In this document: positions 1 to 9,448 of the stretch, piece by piece
Layout of the letters: each line of letters begins with the position of its first letter
Position numbering within the stretch: the stretch's first letter is position 1
Assembly (NCBI GenBank): GCA_014381785.1
Contig: JACNKZ010000035.1
Span: forward strand, 1 to 64,000
Reading direction: 5' to 3'
Length of the DNA: 64,000 nucleotides
Source: Kiritimatiellota bacterium
GTDB lineage: Bacteria > Verrucomicrobiota > Kiritimatiellia > Kiritimatiellales > Tichowtungiaceae
The notes under the pieces: model-generated
Seen by the model: only the letters and a program-made list of their open reading frames with translations
Databases searched by the model: none
What the model was told of the DNA's origin: nothing
Position numbers and translations under genes: made by a program

Positions 1-547
1 CGGAGGCCGTTCCCAGAACCGTGCCGCTTCCGTTGTCGACCGTCGCCACACCGAACACTCCGGAGGCGGTCATGCCCATATAATACCCTTGGTTGGACGC
101 CGCACCGTTATCCAGGGCGAAGCCGCTTTTATTGGCCGTGTAGGAAGGCGCGTTGTATAGAAAACTCACATACACCGAGGGCGTGGATGAGGGAAGAATT
201 GCGGTGGCTAAATTCTCACCCTGGTACGGAACAGCTGTGCTCCACTGCAATGCATTATTGGTCGACTGCAAGCCGGGATACGACAGGCCGCCGACAATCG
301 TGGTTCCGGTTCCACCCGCAAACCAGGTGCCCGTGAACCCGCCGCCGGTGGTCGCGGTGGGGGTGCCCGCGGCCGTAGTGGCGTCACCATTGTTGAGTGC
401 TCCCACCGGGTAATCAAAGGGCTCGTAGGCGAGGATGGCGGCGTTTGTAATGCCTGCCGTTGCCAGCAGCATCAGGCTCAGCATGACTGATTTCGCAGGT
501 CTGAGCGGGGAGATAAAACGTGATAGAATCTGATTTATAGTATTCAT
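1..547 (-). CDS. secreted protein, N-terminal part (cut by window edge)
   Basis: An uninterrupted reverse-strand frame of 182 codons runs from an ATG at 547 to the first base of the window, so the C-terminus lies outside. Residues about 22-37 are hydrophobic and end in an alanine-rich cleavage-like site, which suggests Sec export. The mature N-terminus reads AYEPFDYPVG, an opening I associate with large secreted proteins with LamG or jelly-roll type domains in PVC bacteria; that association is from memory. The visible part is rich in Gly, Thr and Ser, as in extracellular beta-structured proteins. The ribosome binding site is weak. The gene lies just downstream of a GH16 glucanase on the same strand and may be co-transcribed with it. 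Function unknown. Confidence 0.6.
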   Translation of the reverse strand, partial: MNTINQILSRFISPLRPAKSVMLSLMLLATAGITNAAILAYEPFDYPVGALNNGDATTAAGTPTATTGGGFTGTWFAGGTGTTIVGGLSYPGLQSTNNALQWSTAVPYQGENLATAILPSSTPSVYVSFLYNAPSYTANKSGFALDNGAASNQGYYMGMTASGVFGVATVDNGSGTVLGTAS

Positions 548-577
548 AATTTTCTCGGTTTAAAGTTTCTCGGCTGA

Positions 578-2737
578 TTACGGGGTTTCAAGGACTTGGT
601 AGAATCTGGCCGCATCAAGACCAAGTGGATCAAATACAGTTTGGGTGGTCCAGTCGCCCTCAACGGTGGGGCTTATGCTGTTCCAACTGGCGTTGGTGAG
701 ACTGTCCGTCCATTGCACGGTGTAGGTCGAGCCATCGGTCGAAGGCCAGCTGATGCCGACTCCGTCCTGAATGATGGCAGAAACCACATTGGTTTCATTC
801 GCCAGGCCGCCGGAGTAATAGATGTTATCCAATTCGATATCGGAGATTGGGCCATCGACACCCAGAATCTCGAAGAGCTGGCTCATCTGAGAGAAATCAA
901 CATCTGCGACCAGGTTGGATATCGGTATTTCAATCTCATGCCACGCGCCATCCCGCAAAAATCCGTAGGGGTCGCTTCCTGCGACGAAGTCGATCCATTT
1001 CTGGCCCACTCCCTCCTGGTTGCCACTCTTCATGCCGATCTGGAACGGAACCGACGAGCTCGTCTTCATGGAGAAATGAAATTTTCCATTCGGATTGTCG
1101 AAAGCCGAAAGGTCATATTTTACGTCGGCCGTAAAAGCCGCGCCAAACCAGCTCAGGGCCGGTGCCGACTGAAGACTGATGCTCTCGGTTCCCTCAGAGG
1201 GATCCTGCGTATCGGGAATCAGGGTGTCGGCCCAGATGAAAAATTCGCCGTCCGCGCCCAAGGTAAATTCACCCGCGGTCTTGTTGGCGGCGGTCTCGGT
1301 GTAGACGCCGAAGCTCCCGCCTGTAGGCGTCGGCCGGGGCACGCTCGGTTCCCACCAAATATTGTCTAATGACAGCGTCGTGCCGCCCGTAGAGGCAGTA
1401 CACAGCAACATGAATATCTGATGAACGGTCTTAAAGTCGGTGTTTCCGAACCGACCCAGCGGAATGCTGACCGTATGCCAGTTGCCGTCACGGGCAAATC
1501 CGAACTCCGCCGTTTCATCGCCTACCGGAAGCCAGGCCTGTTGGCCTCTGGCACTTTCAATTCCAAATTCATACAGATCCGTCGAGGTGGTCTTGATATC
1601 CACGTGCAGGAAACCGTCCGAATAGTTTTCCATGTTGCGATAGTTCGGAAGAAAAACGCCCATGCCGCACCATCCAATTCCCTCAACATCAAACGTCCAT
1701 CCCTCGCTCCCCTCGGAAAACTCCGTCTGCGCCGCGGCAAACGTCATCGTGTCCGCCCATGGGTACACGGCCGCCTCGTCGCTATACGGCCAGTTCGTCG
1801 AGGTATCATCCCCGAAAACAAGTGCCGTATCGACCGGCGTGGTTTCTGTGAAAATACCAAAATTGCCTGTTTCCGCGGCATCTGCGCCCAGGAAGATCTC
1901 CGTGTCACCATTGTCCTCGAGCCGGATCCAGTCGATTTTCATCTGCGCGGGGAAAGATGCTGTGATCCCGCTGGGGTCATTGATTTTCACATAGTTCCAT
2001 CCACCGATCGCAACGTTCAGGATCGGGAAGTGAGGATGGTGATACTCTTCAAAATGCGCCGCCGTAATATCCCAGGTGGCGAATTGCACATCATCGATGT
2101 AAAACGTCAGATCCGTTGGGGTCCACTCCACCTTATACCGGTGATAATCCGCACTCAGATCCGTCAGACCCGGAATAACGTCTGAGGTATTAATCCACTC
2201 CGCATAGAATTCATACTCATCCGCTGCATTGGAAAAATGGATCGCGCTGTTGATCAGCTCATTCTGTGTGCCTGCCAGAATACCCGCCTCGGCACCGGAT
2301 TCCAGAATGTCGATCTCGCCGCAGTTTGGCCAGACAATGCCGGGAAAGTTGTTGCCCAGCAGCCAGAAGGCCGGCCATAAGCCGTCTGCGGTATCCGGGA
2401 GCTGGATCCGTGCCTCAAGCGTACCGTATGTAAAAGCAAAGCGGCCCTGCGTATTCACGCGGGCCGAAGTAAACTCGCGAGTGACCCCGCCGCCGGTAAA
2501 GGTTTCGTCGCGCGCTTCGAGAATCAGACTTCCATTCTCGATGTAAACATTCTCCGATCGCGCGGTGTTGAATTCGAGCTGGCCATTGCCGAACCCCCCT
2601 CCTCCATAATCATATCCCCACGTCTCTCGATCGATCGTCGGCTCGTTAAATTCATCCGACCAGACCACGGCGGCATGAGCCGATCCGCAGGCCATCAAAA
2701 CAAGAATGGAACTCAATAAGACTGCTTTAATATGCAT
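578..2737 (-). CDS. secreted GH16 beta-glucanase (laminarinase-like), modular
   Basis: This 719-residue protein has a Sec signal peptide (residues 1-22). A glycoside hydrolase family 16 domain follows (about 24-275). Its catalytic signature EIDILE gives nucleophile E141, D143 and acid/base E146. The family hydrolyses beta-1,3 or beta-1,3/1,4 glucans, so laminarin or another marine glucan is the likely substrate; the exact specificity cannot be read. Two related carbohydrate-binding-like modules of about 170 residues follow (around 280-460 and 470-640). The last 75 residues form a small beta domain ending FYQVLETP, resembling the C-terminus of the neighbouring GH16 protein (FYKVLNP). That shared tail may be a sorting or surface-attachment module. 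A tandem gene, probably part of a small glucan-use cluster. Confidence 0.85.
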   Translation of the reverse strand: MHIKAVLLSSILVLMACGSAHAAVVWSDEFNEPTIDRETWGYDYGGGGFGNGQLEFNTARSENVYIENGSLILEARDETFTGGGVTREFTSARVNTQGRFAFTYGTLEARIQLPDTADGLWPAFWLLGNNFPGIVWPNCGEIDILESGAEAGILAGTQNELINSAIHFSNAADEYEFYAEWINTSDVIPGLTDLSADYHRYKVEWTPTDLTFYIDDVQFATWDITAAHFEEYHHPHFPILNVAIGGWNYVKINDPSGITASFPAQMKIDWIRLEDNGDTEIFLGADAAETGNFGIFTETTPVDTALVFGDDTSTNWPYSDEAAVYPWADTMTFAAAQTEFSEGSEGWTFDVEGIGWCGMGVFLPNYRNMENYSDGFLHVDIKTTSTDLYEFGIESARGQQAWLPVGDETAEFGFARDGNWHTVSIPLGRFGNTDFKTVHQIFMLLCTASTGGTTLSLDNIWWEPSVPRPTPTGGSFGVYTETAANKTAGEFTLGADGEFFIWADTLIPDTQDPSEGTESISLQSAPALSWFGAAFTADVKYDLSAFDNPNGKFHFSMKTSSSVPFQIGMKSGNQEGVGQKWIDFVAGSDPYGFLRDGAWHEIEIPISNLVADVDFSQMSQLFEILGVDGPISDIELDNIYYSGGLANETNVVSAIIQDGVGISWPSTDGSTYTVQWTDSLTNASWNSISPTVEGDWTTQTVFDPLGLDAARFYQVLETP

Positions 2738-3033
2738 TTCATGTACCTTTCAGGGGTTTAAATCCCTATAGAAGCGAACCGGATCGCTCAACTGAATAAC
2801 TTCCCAACTCAATGTGTATTCCCATCCCCAATGATTGTCAATTAAAATTGTGACTTAATTGTTCATGTATAACTGTTCTGGGTGTTAACACCCTTAACAA
2901 GCGGGCGAGATCACTCACAAGATATGAGGCCGAGCTTGTATTCTCGGCCCCACTGATTGTTTCAATGGGAACCCACTGATTGCTTCAGTGGGAACCAATT
3001 CACATTGGTCAAAGGGCTCTACTACTGAACCGT
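2738..3033. other. intergenic region between the two GH16 genes with tandem hairpins
   Basis: No coding potential is seen. At 2948-2992 two hairpin-forming units stand in tandem. The second is perfect (CCCACTGA, five-base loop, TCAGTGGG at 2972-2992). The first is the same unit with one mismatch. They lie downstream of the 1010-residue GH16 gene on the minus strand and upstream of the 719-residue one. No T-tract follows, so they may be processing or stability elements rather than terminators. Confidence 0.5.
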
Positions 3034-6000
3034 TTAGGGGTTTAAAACCTTGTAGAAACGAACAGGGCCGTTCGTCGTGGGATATGAGGGCGATTTTACA
3101 GTCCCGTCCCCTTCGATTGTTTCAAGGAGAGTCCACGTCGCATCGGTCAGGTTCGTCTTATAAACTACCGGATAGCTGACACCGTTTTGGGTGGCAAAAC
3201 TGATCTGGAGGTTTCCGCCTTCCTGGATAGCTGGGCTCAGAGTGGGAAGCAAGAGTTCAACGACCGTGATTTCAAGCGTGGCCGTGTCGGTTCCGCCGTT
3301 GCCGTCGGAAACCTGTACGGTCCAGCTGTTGGCGCCCACATCTGCATTGCCGGGCGCTCCCGAAAGCGCACCACTGGTCGCCACGTTCAGCCACAACGGC
3401 CCATCAACAAGACTGTAGCTCTGGCTGGCACCCGCATCCACATCGGTAGCCGAACCGGCGATGGAGTTGCTGTAGGCAACGCCTTCAAAGGTATCCACCA
3501 TAGTGATCGGATCGGCCGTGAAGACAGGGACGTCATTAACATTATTCACTATGATCATCAAGGCTGTGGTGTCCGTTCCGCCATTACCGTCGGAAACCTG
3601 CAGAGTCCAGATATTGACCCCCACATCTGCATTGCCGGGCGTTCCCGAAAGCGCACCGTTGGTCGCCACGTTCAGCCACGCCGGCCCACCCGGAATAAGG
3701 CTGTAGCTCAACGAATCGCTGTCTGCATCCGTCGCTGAGCCAGCCACGGACTGACCCGTATACGCCGCATCTTCCGTCGCACTGGTCTTGGTGATCGGAT
3801 CGTCGGTGAAGACCGGCGCGTCGTTGACGTTGAGCACCGTAATATTCAGTGTCGCCGTGTCGGTTCCGCCGCCGTTGCCGTCGGAAACCTGTATGGTCCA
3901 GGTGTTGGGCCCCACATCGTCATTGCCGGGCGTTCCCGAAAGCGTACCGTTGGCCGCCACGCTCAGCCACGCCGGACCCGAAACCTTAGAATAGCTCAGC
4001 GGATCGCTATCTGCGTCCGTCGCTGAACCAGCCAAAGACTGCCACGGATACGCCACATCTTCTGTCGCACTGCCCTTGCTGATCGGATCGTCGGTGAAAA
4101 CCGGTGCGACGTTAACATTGGCCAATGTTGCCTGAACATCATCAAAATACATGAGGTTATCGACTGCGTTCACATTAAGAATATAGAATCCCACTGATAC
4201 GGTGCCTGCCGGTGCCTCGGCCTGCGTCTCGCTGAATATCCACGTGTCCGTCGCGCTTCCGACATCCAGATGCGGAGTTGATTCCGCGCCATAGTAGGGA
4301 GCATTCGCCGACGTGCCGACCTCCACAGAGGCCGGTTCGAGTGCCGTACCGCCACTATCTCTGAACTCGATCTTGAACAGCCCGAAGGAGCTGCCGGAAA
4401 TCGGAGTCCCATCTCCATTCAGCATATATCCCTGGAAGTTGAATACGTCCCCTGGATCTGCAGAAAAGGTTTGTGATACATTCGGGGAAGACCACTGGCT
4501 TGCCCCCGTACTATCGATCAACAGTGAATCGGATCCATTGCGCGCATAAGCGGTCGATGCGGCCGCCGAACCTCCGGTAAGAGTCCACCCGGTCGTGCTG
4601 GATTCAAATCCGGCATTCGTAAGAAGGTTCGAGGTTGTCACAGGAGGAGCCGAGTCAAGCACCGTAATTTTCAAGGTCGCTGTATCCGTTCCGCCGTTCC
4701 CGTCAGAAACCTGTACGGTCCAACTGTTAGTGCCCACATCTGAGCTGCCGGGCGTTCCCGAAAGCGCACCGTTAGTCGCAACGCTCAGCCACGTCGAACC
4801 CGAAACCTTGGAATAGCTCAGGGAGTCACCCGCATCCACGTCCGTCGCTGCGCCAGCCAAGGACCGGCCTGTATAAGAGACATCTTTCGTCGCACTGGAC
4901 TTGATAGTCGGATCGTCGGTGAAGACCGGTGCGTCATTCACATTAGCCACCGTAATGTTCAGAGTCGCTGTATCCGTCCCGTTGTGTCCGTCGGAAACCT
5001 GTACGGTCCAACTGTTAGGCCCCACATCTGAATTGCCGGGCGTTCCCGTAAGTGCACCGCTGGTCGCAACGCTCAGCCACGCCGGCCCCGAAACCTTGGA
5101 ATAGCTCAGCGGATCGCTATCTGCGTCCGTCGCTGTCCCGAACAAAGTCTGACCCGTATACGCTGTATCTTCAGTTGCACCGGACTTGGTAATCGGATCA
5201 TCGGTAAAAACCGGTGCAGTAGTCACAGAAGAACCAGCCAGGATCGTGTCTCCGTTGTCGTAGAGACGAATGTAGTCAATCTTGTATTCTGCGGGGAAAG
5301 GCGCGGTGATGCCGCCAGGAGAGGTAATCCCCGTGTAGGAGCCTCCGACGGCCATATTGAGGAGGAAAAACTGCGGCGCGTTGAATTCCGGAATATTGGC
5401 CGTGTTCATGCTAACAATCCATTGATCATTGATATAGGTCGAAATCGAGCTCGGGGTCCATACCATTTTGTAGACAACAAACGTGCCATCAATATCGGGC
5501 GTCATGTCCTTGGTGTCGCCATAGTTTGCGTATGAACCGTTATTATCCCAGTGGAAATGCGATCCAGTGCGACTGTTGACCTTACCATCGGCGATGGCGC
5601 TGTAGATCCCCATTTCCATGATGTCAATCTCGCCGCAATTCGGCCAGCCGGCGGTCGGGAAATCATTACCCAAGGTCCAGAATGCAGGCCATAAACCGTC
5701 GGCCAAATCGGGGATCGAAATTCGGGCTTCCACCGTGCCGTACTGGAAGGTCAGTTTGTCCAAGGTCTTGAGTCGGGCCGACGTAAAGGTAGCGCTGCCT
5801 CCGCTTCCCGACTTCACTGCTGTAATGACAAGATTGCTGCCGTCGACCCAGGAATTATTCGTACTACTGGTGTAATTCTCAAGCTCGGCGTTGCCCCATC
5901 CCCAATCTCCCGTGTCGTAGGACCATACATCGCTGTCAGGGGCTGAGGTGTAATTGAACTCCTCGCTCCAAACCAGTTCTTGTGCTGAAGCCAACGTACA

Positions 6001-6066
6001 GGTGAGTGTGAGACATGCAATGATGGTTTTGATGGCTTTTTTAGAAGTGTGTTTTATTAATGACAT
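3034..6066 (-). CDS. secreted GH16 beta-glucanase with cadherin/Ig-like repeats
   Basis: A 1010-residue secreted protein. The signal peptide covers residues 1-28. The GH16 domain (about 30-275) carries EIDIME, placing the catalytic residues at E146, D148 and E151. Five repeats of about 95 residues follow, each opening with a PVFTDDPIT-like strand; they resemble the putative-Ig/cadherin-like repeats found in surface proteins. Repeats two and three are separated by a module of about 165 residues opening NLLTNAGFE, which looks like a carbohydrate-binding domain. The C-terminus ends FYKVLNP, as in the adjacent GH16 protein. The Ig-like repeats are strongly similar at the DNA level and may recombine. 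Likely role: extracellular attack on laminarin-type glucan. Confidence 0.85.
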   Translation of the reverse strand: MSLIKHTSKKAIKTIIACLTLTCTLASAQELVWSEEFNYTSAPDSDVWSYDTGDWGWGNAELENYTSSTNNSWVDGSNLVITAVKSGSGGSATFTSARLKTLDKLTFQYGTVEARISIPDLADGLWPAFWTLGNDFPTAGWPNCGEIDIMEMGIYSAIADGKVNSRTGSHFHWDNNGSYANYGDTKDMTPDIDGTFVVYKMVWTPSSISTYINDQWIVSMNTANIPEFNAPQFFLLNMAVGGSYTGITSPGGITAPFPAEYKIDYIRLYDNGDTILAGSSVTTAPVFTDDPITKSGATEDTAYTGQTLFGTATDADSDPLSYSKVSGPAWLSVATSGALTGTPGNSDVGPNSWTVQVSDGHNGTDTATLNITVANVNDAPVFTDDPTIKSSATKDVSYTGRSLAGAATDVDAGDSLSYSKVSGSTWLSVATNGALSGTPGSSDVGTNSWTVQVSDGNGGTDTATLKITVLDSAPPVTTSNLLTNAGFESSTTGWTLTGGSAAASTAYARNGSDSLLIDSTGASQWSSPNVSQTFSADPGDVFNFQGYMLNGDGTPISGSSFGLFKIEFRDSGGTALEPASVEVGTSANAPYYGAESTPHLDVGSATDTWIFSETQAEAPAGTVSVGFYILNVNAVDNLMYFDDVQATLANVNVAPVFTDDPISKGSATEDVAYPWQSLAGSATDADSDPLSYSKVSGPAWLSVAANGTLSGTPGNDDVGPNTWTIQVSDGNGGGTDTATLNITVLNVNDAPVFTDDPITKTSATEDAAYTGQSVAGSATDADSDSLSYSLIPGGPAWLNVATNGALSGTPGNADVGVNIWTLQVSDGNGGTDTTALMIIVNNVNDVPVFTADPITMVDTFEGVAYSNSIAGSATDVDAGASQSYSLVDGPLWLNVATSGALSGAPGNADVGANSWTVQVSDGNGGTDTATLEITVVELLLPTLSPAIQEGGNLQISFATQNGVSYPVVYKTNLTDATWTLLETIEGDGTVKSPSYPTTNGPVRFYKVLNP

Positions 6067-6182
6067 TTTTAATCGCCCATTGTTGTATTGTTAGTAAGCA
6101 TTTAGTGTTCCAGTATAATAAAGCATTCCGCGTGCCACGGCTGATACCGAGTTCTTCGGCCACTTTCTCACGGAATATCTGC

Positions 6183-6794
6183 TCAGTTTCCGAACATTTC
6201 ATCATAATCCGCCTGCGAGGCGCGGATCACCTCTTTGGCGCGGTCGGGGCCGTACATCCCCAGCACCTTCACATGCGCTTCCCCGCCAGGGGTCAGTTTG
6301 TAGGTCTCGAAATAGTGCTGGAGGCGGTCGCGCAGGGTTTCGGGGATCTGGTCGAGGCTGTTCACATGGCTCCAGAAACGGTCCTCATGAAGCACGCCGA
6401 TAATTTTATCGTCGGCCTCACCGCCATCGATCATTTGCACGCCGCCAATAACGCGTGCCCGAAGGATCACTTCGCCGCGATTAATCGGGCGCTCGGTGAT
6501 CACACAAATATCGAGCGGATCACCGTCTCCTTTTTTTGAGGTCGGCGACAAGGCCTGCACGCGCGCACCGCAATAGGTGCGCGGCAAAAAGCCGTAGAGC
6601 GTGGGCGGCATGGATGAGGTCAGCTGCGGGCGATCCACCCGCAGGTAACCGGTTGTCTTGTCCACCTCATATTTCACCGCATCAAACGGGGTCATTTCGA
6701 TATAGGCATTAACGACATCGGGCGCTTTGCGACCAATATCAAGACCGTGCCACGGATGTGGCCGCCAGCGATAAAATGTTTTTGGGAATGACAT
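6183..6794 (-). CDS. ppa: inorganic pyrophosphatase, family I
   Basis: This 203-residue cytoplasmic enzyme hydrolyses pyrophosphate to orthophosphate with Mg2+. The family I signature DGDPLD is at residues 90-95, with the aspartates that bind metal. The chain opens with [11 protein letters not shown] and has the usual [10 protein letters not shown] loop. I chose the ATG at 6794, preceded by AAGGGG, over an ATG 54 bases upstream, which would add 18 unrelated residues. Slightly longer than the E. coli enzyme, as in several PVC bacteria and eukaryotes. It stands alone upstream of the GH16 cluster, with lpdA behind it on the same strand. Confidence 0.9.
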   Translation of the reverse strand: MSFPKTFYRWRPHPWHGLDIGRKAPDVVNAYIEMTPFDAVKYEVDKTTGYLRVDRPQLTSSMPPTLYGFLPRTYCGARVQALSPTSKKGDGDPLDICVITERPINRGEVILRARVIGGVQMIDGGEADDKIIGVLHEDRFWSHVNSLDQIPETLRDRLQHYFETYKLTPGGEAHVKVLGMYGPDRAKEVIRASQADYDEMFGN

Positions 6795-6930
6795 AGGCCC
6801 CTTTTTACACCGCCGGAGCGTTGGCGAGAAGATATTTCTCGTCCTCATCGCTCCAAACGTTAGTTATATTTTTTCACCAGGGCAGATCGCTGGATTCACA
6901 GGAACCCCCCTTCTCCTGATTTTATTCAGC

Positions 6931-8271
6931 TTAAAGCTGGAACATGGCTAAGCGAATGACTTCCCCGACCGTCGGGTGCGGGAATACAATTTTTTTGGCC
7001 TCTTCGATTCGCAACCCGGCCTCGATCATCGCGGCGACACCCCAGATGATTTCTGAGCTGTAGGCCCCGAACATATGAACCCCGAGAAGCACGTCGGTTT
7101 CAGCATCTTTGACCACCTTGACCTGGCCGGGGCCCTGCTTGCCGTTTTCGGCCAGAAAACGTCCGCTCATCATCAACGGCAGTGAAGCGGATTTGACTTC
7201 AAACCCGGCCTCTTTAGCCTGATCCTCGGTCAATCCGCATCCGGCGATCTCGGGCATGGAATAAACCACCCACGGAATGGCGTTCAACCGGAAGCGGTCC
7301 GGTTTGCCAAGAATCGTATTGAGCGCCACCTCCCCCATCCGCGTGGCGGAATGGGCCAGTTGCGACTTACCGGTCACATCGCCGATGGCGTAGACATTCG
7401 GCAAGTTGGTGCGCATCTGCTCGTCGGTTTTAATGCCGCTGCGGTCAAAATCGAGCTTGGCCTCTTCGAAGCCCATGCCGGTGAGGTTCGGTGAACGACC
7501 CACGGACATCAGCACGAACTCGGCGTTGATCGATTTTTCCTCATCCTTCTTGTCGACATATTTCACATCGCGCCCGTCGATGGCAGTGACGCGGCAGCCG
7601 AGGTTAAAATTGACCTTTCCTTTCAACGCGGCGCGGAAGCGCTTGGCCTGCCCGCGATCCATAAAAGGAATAATTTCATCCAGCATTTCGATCACATCGA
7701 CGCGAACACCGAGACTGCTGAAGAAGCTGGCGAATTCGATTCCGATGACGCCGCCGCCGATCACGACGAGCGATTCCGGCAGGTCCTCAATACTGAGGAT
7801 TTCCGTGCTGGTCATCACGTGCGGCTGATCCGCGCCGGGGATCGGCGGAACGGACGGCGAACCCCCGGTGGCAATCACCACGTGGGTTCCCTCATAGACG
7901 GTGCCATCCACGTCCACTTTGCCAGAACCGAGCAGCTTAGCTGTGCCCTTGACGACCTCCACCTTATTCTTTTTCATCGTGGCGGCAATGCCTGCACGCA
8001 GCGTTTCGATCACCTCCTGCTTCCAGGCCATTACCTTGGATAGATCAAAGGAAACCTCACCGGTAGTCACGCCGAACGCCGGCGCCTCTTTGGCGTGCAC
8101 ATAGTGCTTGGCGGAATTCAAAAGCGTTTTGGTCGGAATGCAGCCCCAGTTCAGGCAGACTCCGCCGAGATGCGCTTTTTCAATCAAAAGCACCTTCTGG
8201 CCTTTATGCCCTGCCCGCCCGGCCATTTCATATCCACCCGGCCCCGCACCGATAATGATGATGTCATACAT
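6931..8271 (-). CDS. lpdA: dihydrolipoyl dehydrogenase
   Basis: A 446-residue FAD-dependent disulfide oxidoreductase, the E3 component of 2-oxoacid dehydrogenase or glycine cleavage complexes. The N-terminal FAD-binding GAGPGG motif is at 8-13 and the redox-active pair CLNWGC at C39 and C44. The NAD-binding GGGVIGIE motif comes mid-chain, and the dimerisation domain carries the catalytic HPTVGE near the C-terminus. The start at 8271 is preceded by AGGGAG; an upstream in-frame ATG would add 15 residues without homology. No E1 or E2 genes are nearby, so the partner complex is not known from context. Confidence 0.92.
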   Translation of the reverse strand: MYDIIIIGAGPGGYEMAGRAGHKGQKVLLIEKAHLGGVCLNWGCIPTKTLLNSAKHYVHAKEAPAFGVTTGEVSFDLSKVMAWKQEVIETLRAGIAATMKKNKVEVVKGTAKLLGSGKVDVDGTVYEGTHVVIATGGSPSVPPIPGADQPHVMTSTEILSIEDLPESLVVIGGGVIGIEFASFFSSLGVRVDVIEMLDEIIPFMDRGQAKRFRAALKGKVNFNLGCRVTAIDGRDVKYVDKKDEEKSINAEFVLMSVGRSPNLTGMGFEEAKLDFDRSGIKTDEQMRTNLPNVYAIGDVTGKSQLAHSATRMGEVALNTILGKPDRFRLNAIPWVVYSMPEIAGCGLTEDQAKEAGFEVKSASLPLMMSGRFLAENGKQGPGQVKVVKDAETDVLLGVHMFGAYSSEIIWGVAAMIEAGLRIEEAKKIVFPHPTVGEVIRLAMFQL

Positions 8272-8381
8272 AAGGTTTCTCCCTTCACTGGAAATCACTC
8301 CACGCATTAAACACAAAAACTCGCCGGCATGCTATGGCTTTTCAATCATTGGAAAAAATAGTTGCCGCCGCGCTGTGCCTT

Positions 8382-8396
8382 TTCCAATCATTGGAA
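8382..8396. repeat. dispersed palindrome TTCCAANNNTTGGAA
   Basis: Exact copy with spacer TCA, in the leader of the EamA gene. A decayed second copy lies 40 bases upstream (8339-8356). Confidence 0.85.
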
Positions 8397-8459
8397 ACTG
8401 GCGGACTGCCGAATCGTTTGCGTATACTCCGGCCCGAAATCAAAAGAAAAGAAATCCCT

Positions 8460-9359
8460 ATGCTATACCTTTTTCTCGTTTCCCTGCTCTGGGCGTTTTC
8501 GTTCGGGCTGATCAAGGGCGGTCTATCCGACCTGCCATCCTCCTCCGTTGCGTTCATGCGGCTGTTTATCGCGTTTGCCGTTTTCGCTCCGTTCCTGCGC
8601 ATCCGCAGCCTGCGGCTCGGCGACGCACTGCGCCTGCTATTGACCGGCGCGGTGCAGTACGGTGTGATGTATGTGGCCTACATCCATGCCTTTCAAACCC
8701 TCAAAGCCTACGAAGTGGCGCTGTTCACCGTTTTCACCCCCATTTACGTGACGCTTATCAACGACGGATTTGAGCGGCGCCTCAATCTGTCCGCTCTCGG
8801 CGCGGTGATTTTGGCGGTGGCCGGCGGAGTGATCATCAAGTATCAGCAACTCGACTCTGCCGAACTGTGGCGTGGATTTGCGCTGATGCAGGTGGCTAAT
8901 CTCTGCTTCGCGTTCGGACAGATTTTCTACCGTCGCACCATGGCCCGCCTGCAACGCTATGCGCAACATTGCGGGCAGGCGGGCCTGCCAAATCCACCGG
9001 CCGACCGGCAGGTGTTCGGCCTGCTCTATCTGGGCGCGGCGTTCACCGCCGCGCTGGCAACCATCGGATCCGACTGGGGCTCGTTTGAGCTCACCCTTAA
9101 ACAGAGCGGCATCCTGCTCTATCTCGGCATCATCGCCTCCGGCCTCGGCTTCTTTCTCTGGAACCTCGGCGCACGGCGGGTCAGCGCGGGAGCGCTGGCG
9201 GTTTTCAATAATCTGAAAATCCCGCTCGGCATTCTGGTTTCCGTGCTGGTTTTCGGTGAGAAAACAGAGTGGATGCGTCTGGCCGCCGGCGGCGCGCTGA
9301 TGGCTGCGGCGCTGGTTGTGAATGCCCAGCCGAGCTCCTCATCCAGTGTGAAAATTTAG
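8460..9359 (+). CDS. EamA/DMT-family transporter
   Basis: A 299-residue integral membrane protein with about ten hydrophobic segments in two EamA halves, typical of the drug/metabolite transporter superfamily. The substrate cannot be inferred. I start it at the ATG at 8460 because the first hydrophobic helix (LYLFLVSLLWAFSFG) begins there. The upstream in-frame sequence from 8334 is built of two TTCCAA/TTGGAA palindromes and is unlikely to be translated. Single gene; the PEGA gene downstream has its own promoter. Confidence 0.8.
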   Translation: MLYLFLVSLLWAFSFGLIKGGLSDLPSSSVAFMRLFIAFAVFAPFLRIRSLRLGDALRLLLTGAVQYGVMYVAYIHAFQTLKAYEVALFTVFTPIYVTLINDGFERRLNLSALGAVILAVAGGVIIKYQQLDSAELWRGFALMQVANLCFAFGQIFYRRTMARLQRYAQHCGQAGLPNPPADRQVFGLLYLGAAFTAALATIGSDWGSFELTLKQSGILLYLGIIASGLGFFLWNLGARRVSAGALAVFNNLKIPLGILVSVLVFGEKTEWMRLAAGGALMAAALVVNAQPSSSSSVKI

Positions 9360-9380
9360 AATTATATAAATTCTCGCAGT

Positions 9381-9410
9381 TTGACTTCACTTTGAACCCT
9401 GCGGTATAAG
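9381..9410 (+). promoter_or_regulatory. sigma70-type promoter for the PEGA gene
   Basis: TTGACT at 9381-9386 and TATAAG at 9405-9410 are 18 bases apart, and the PEGA start codon follows 38 bases later. The same TTGACT -35 is seen upstream of the NarL-type kinase. Confidence 0.55.
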
Positions 9411-9448
9411 GTTCGGGTGTTTTATTACTATTCGAAGGAGAACCTGCT

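Noticed and set aside
596..2185. Long plus-strand frames antisense to the first GH16 gene
   Set aside because: The reverse strand encodes a complete GH16 protein with catalytic motif and signal peptide. The antisense frames have no recognisable domain.
3284..5215. CRISPR-like regular spacing of repeats
   Set aside because: The repeats are about 290 bases, in frame, and encode Ig-like domains. No short direct repeats with unique spacers or cas genes were seen anywhere in the window.
8334..8459. Upstream extension of the EamA gene
   Set aside because: The extension consists of two dispersed palindromes (reading FQSLE twice) and precedes the first membrane helix; the ATG at 8460 is the natural start.
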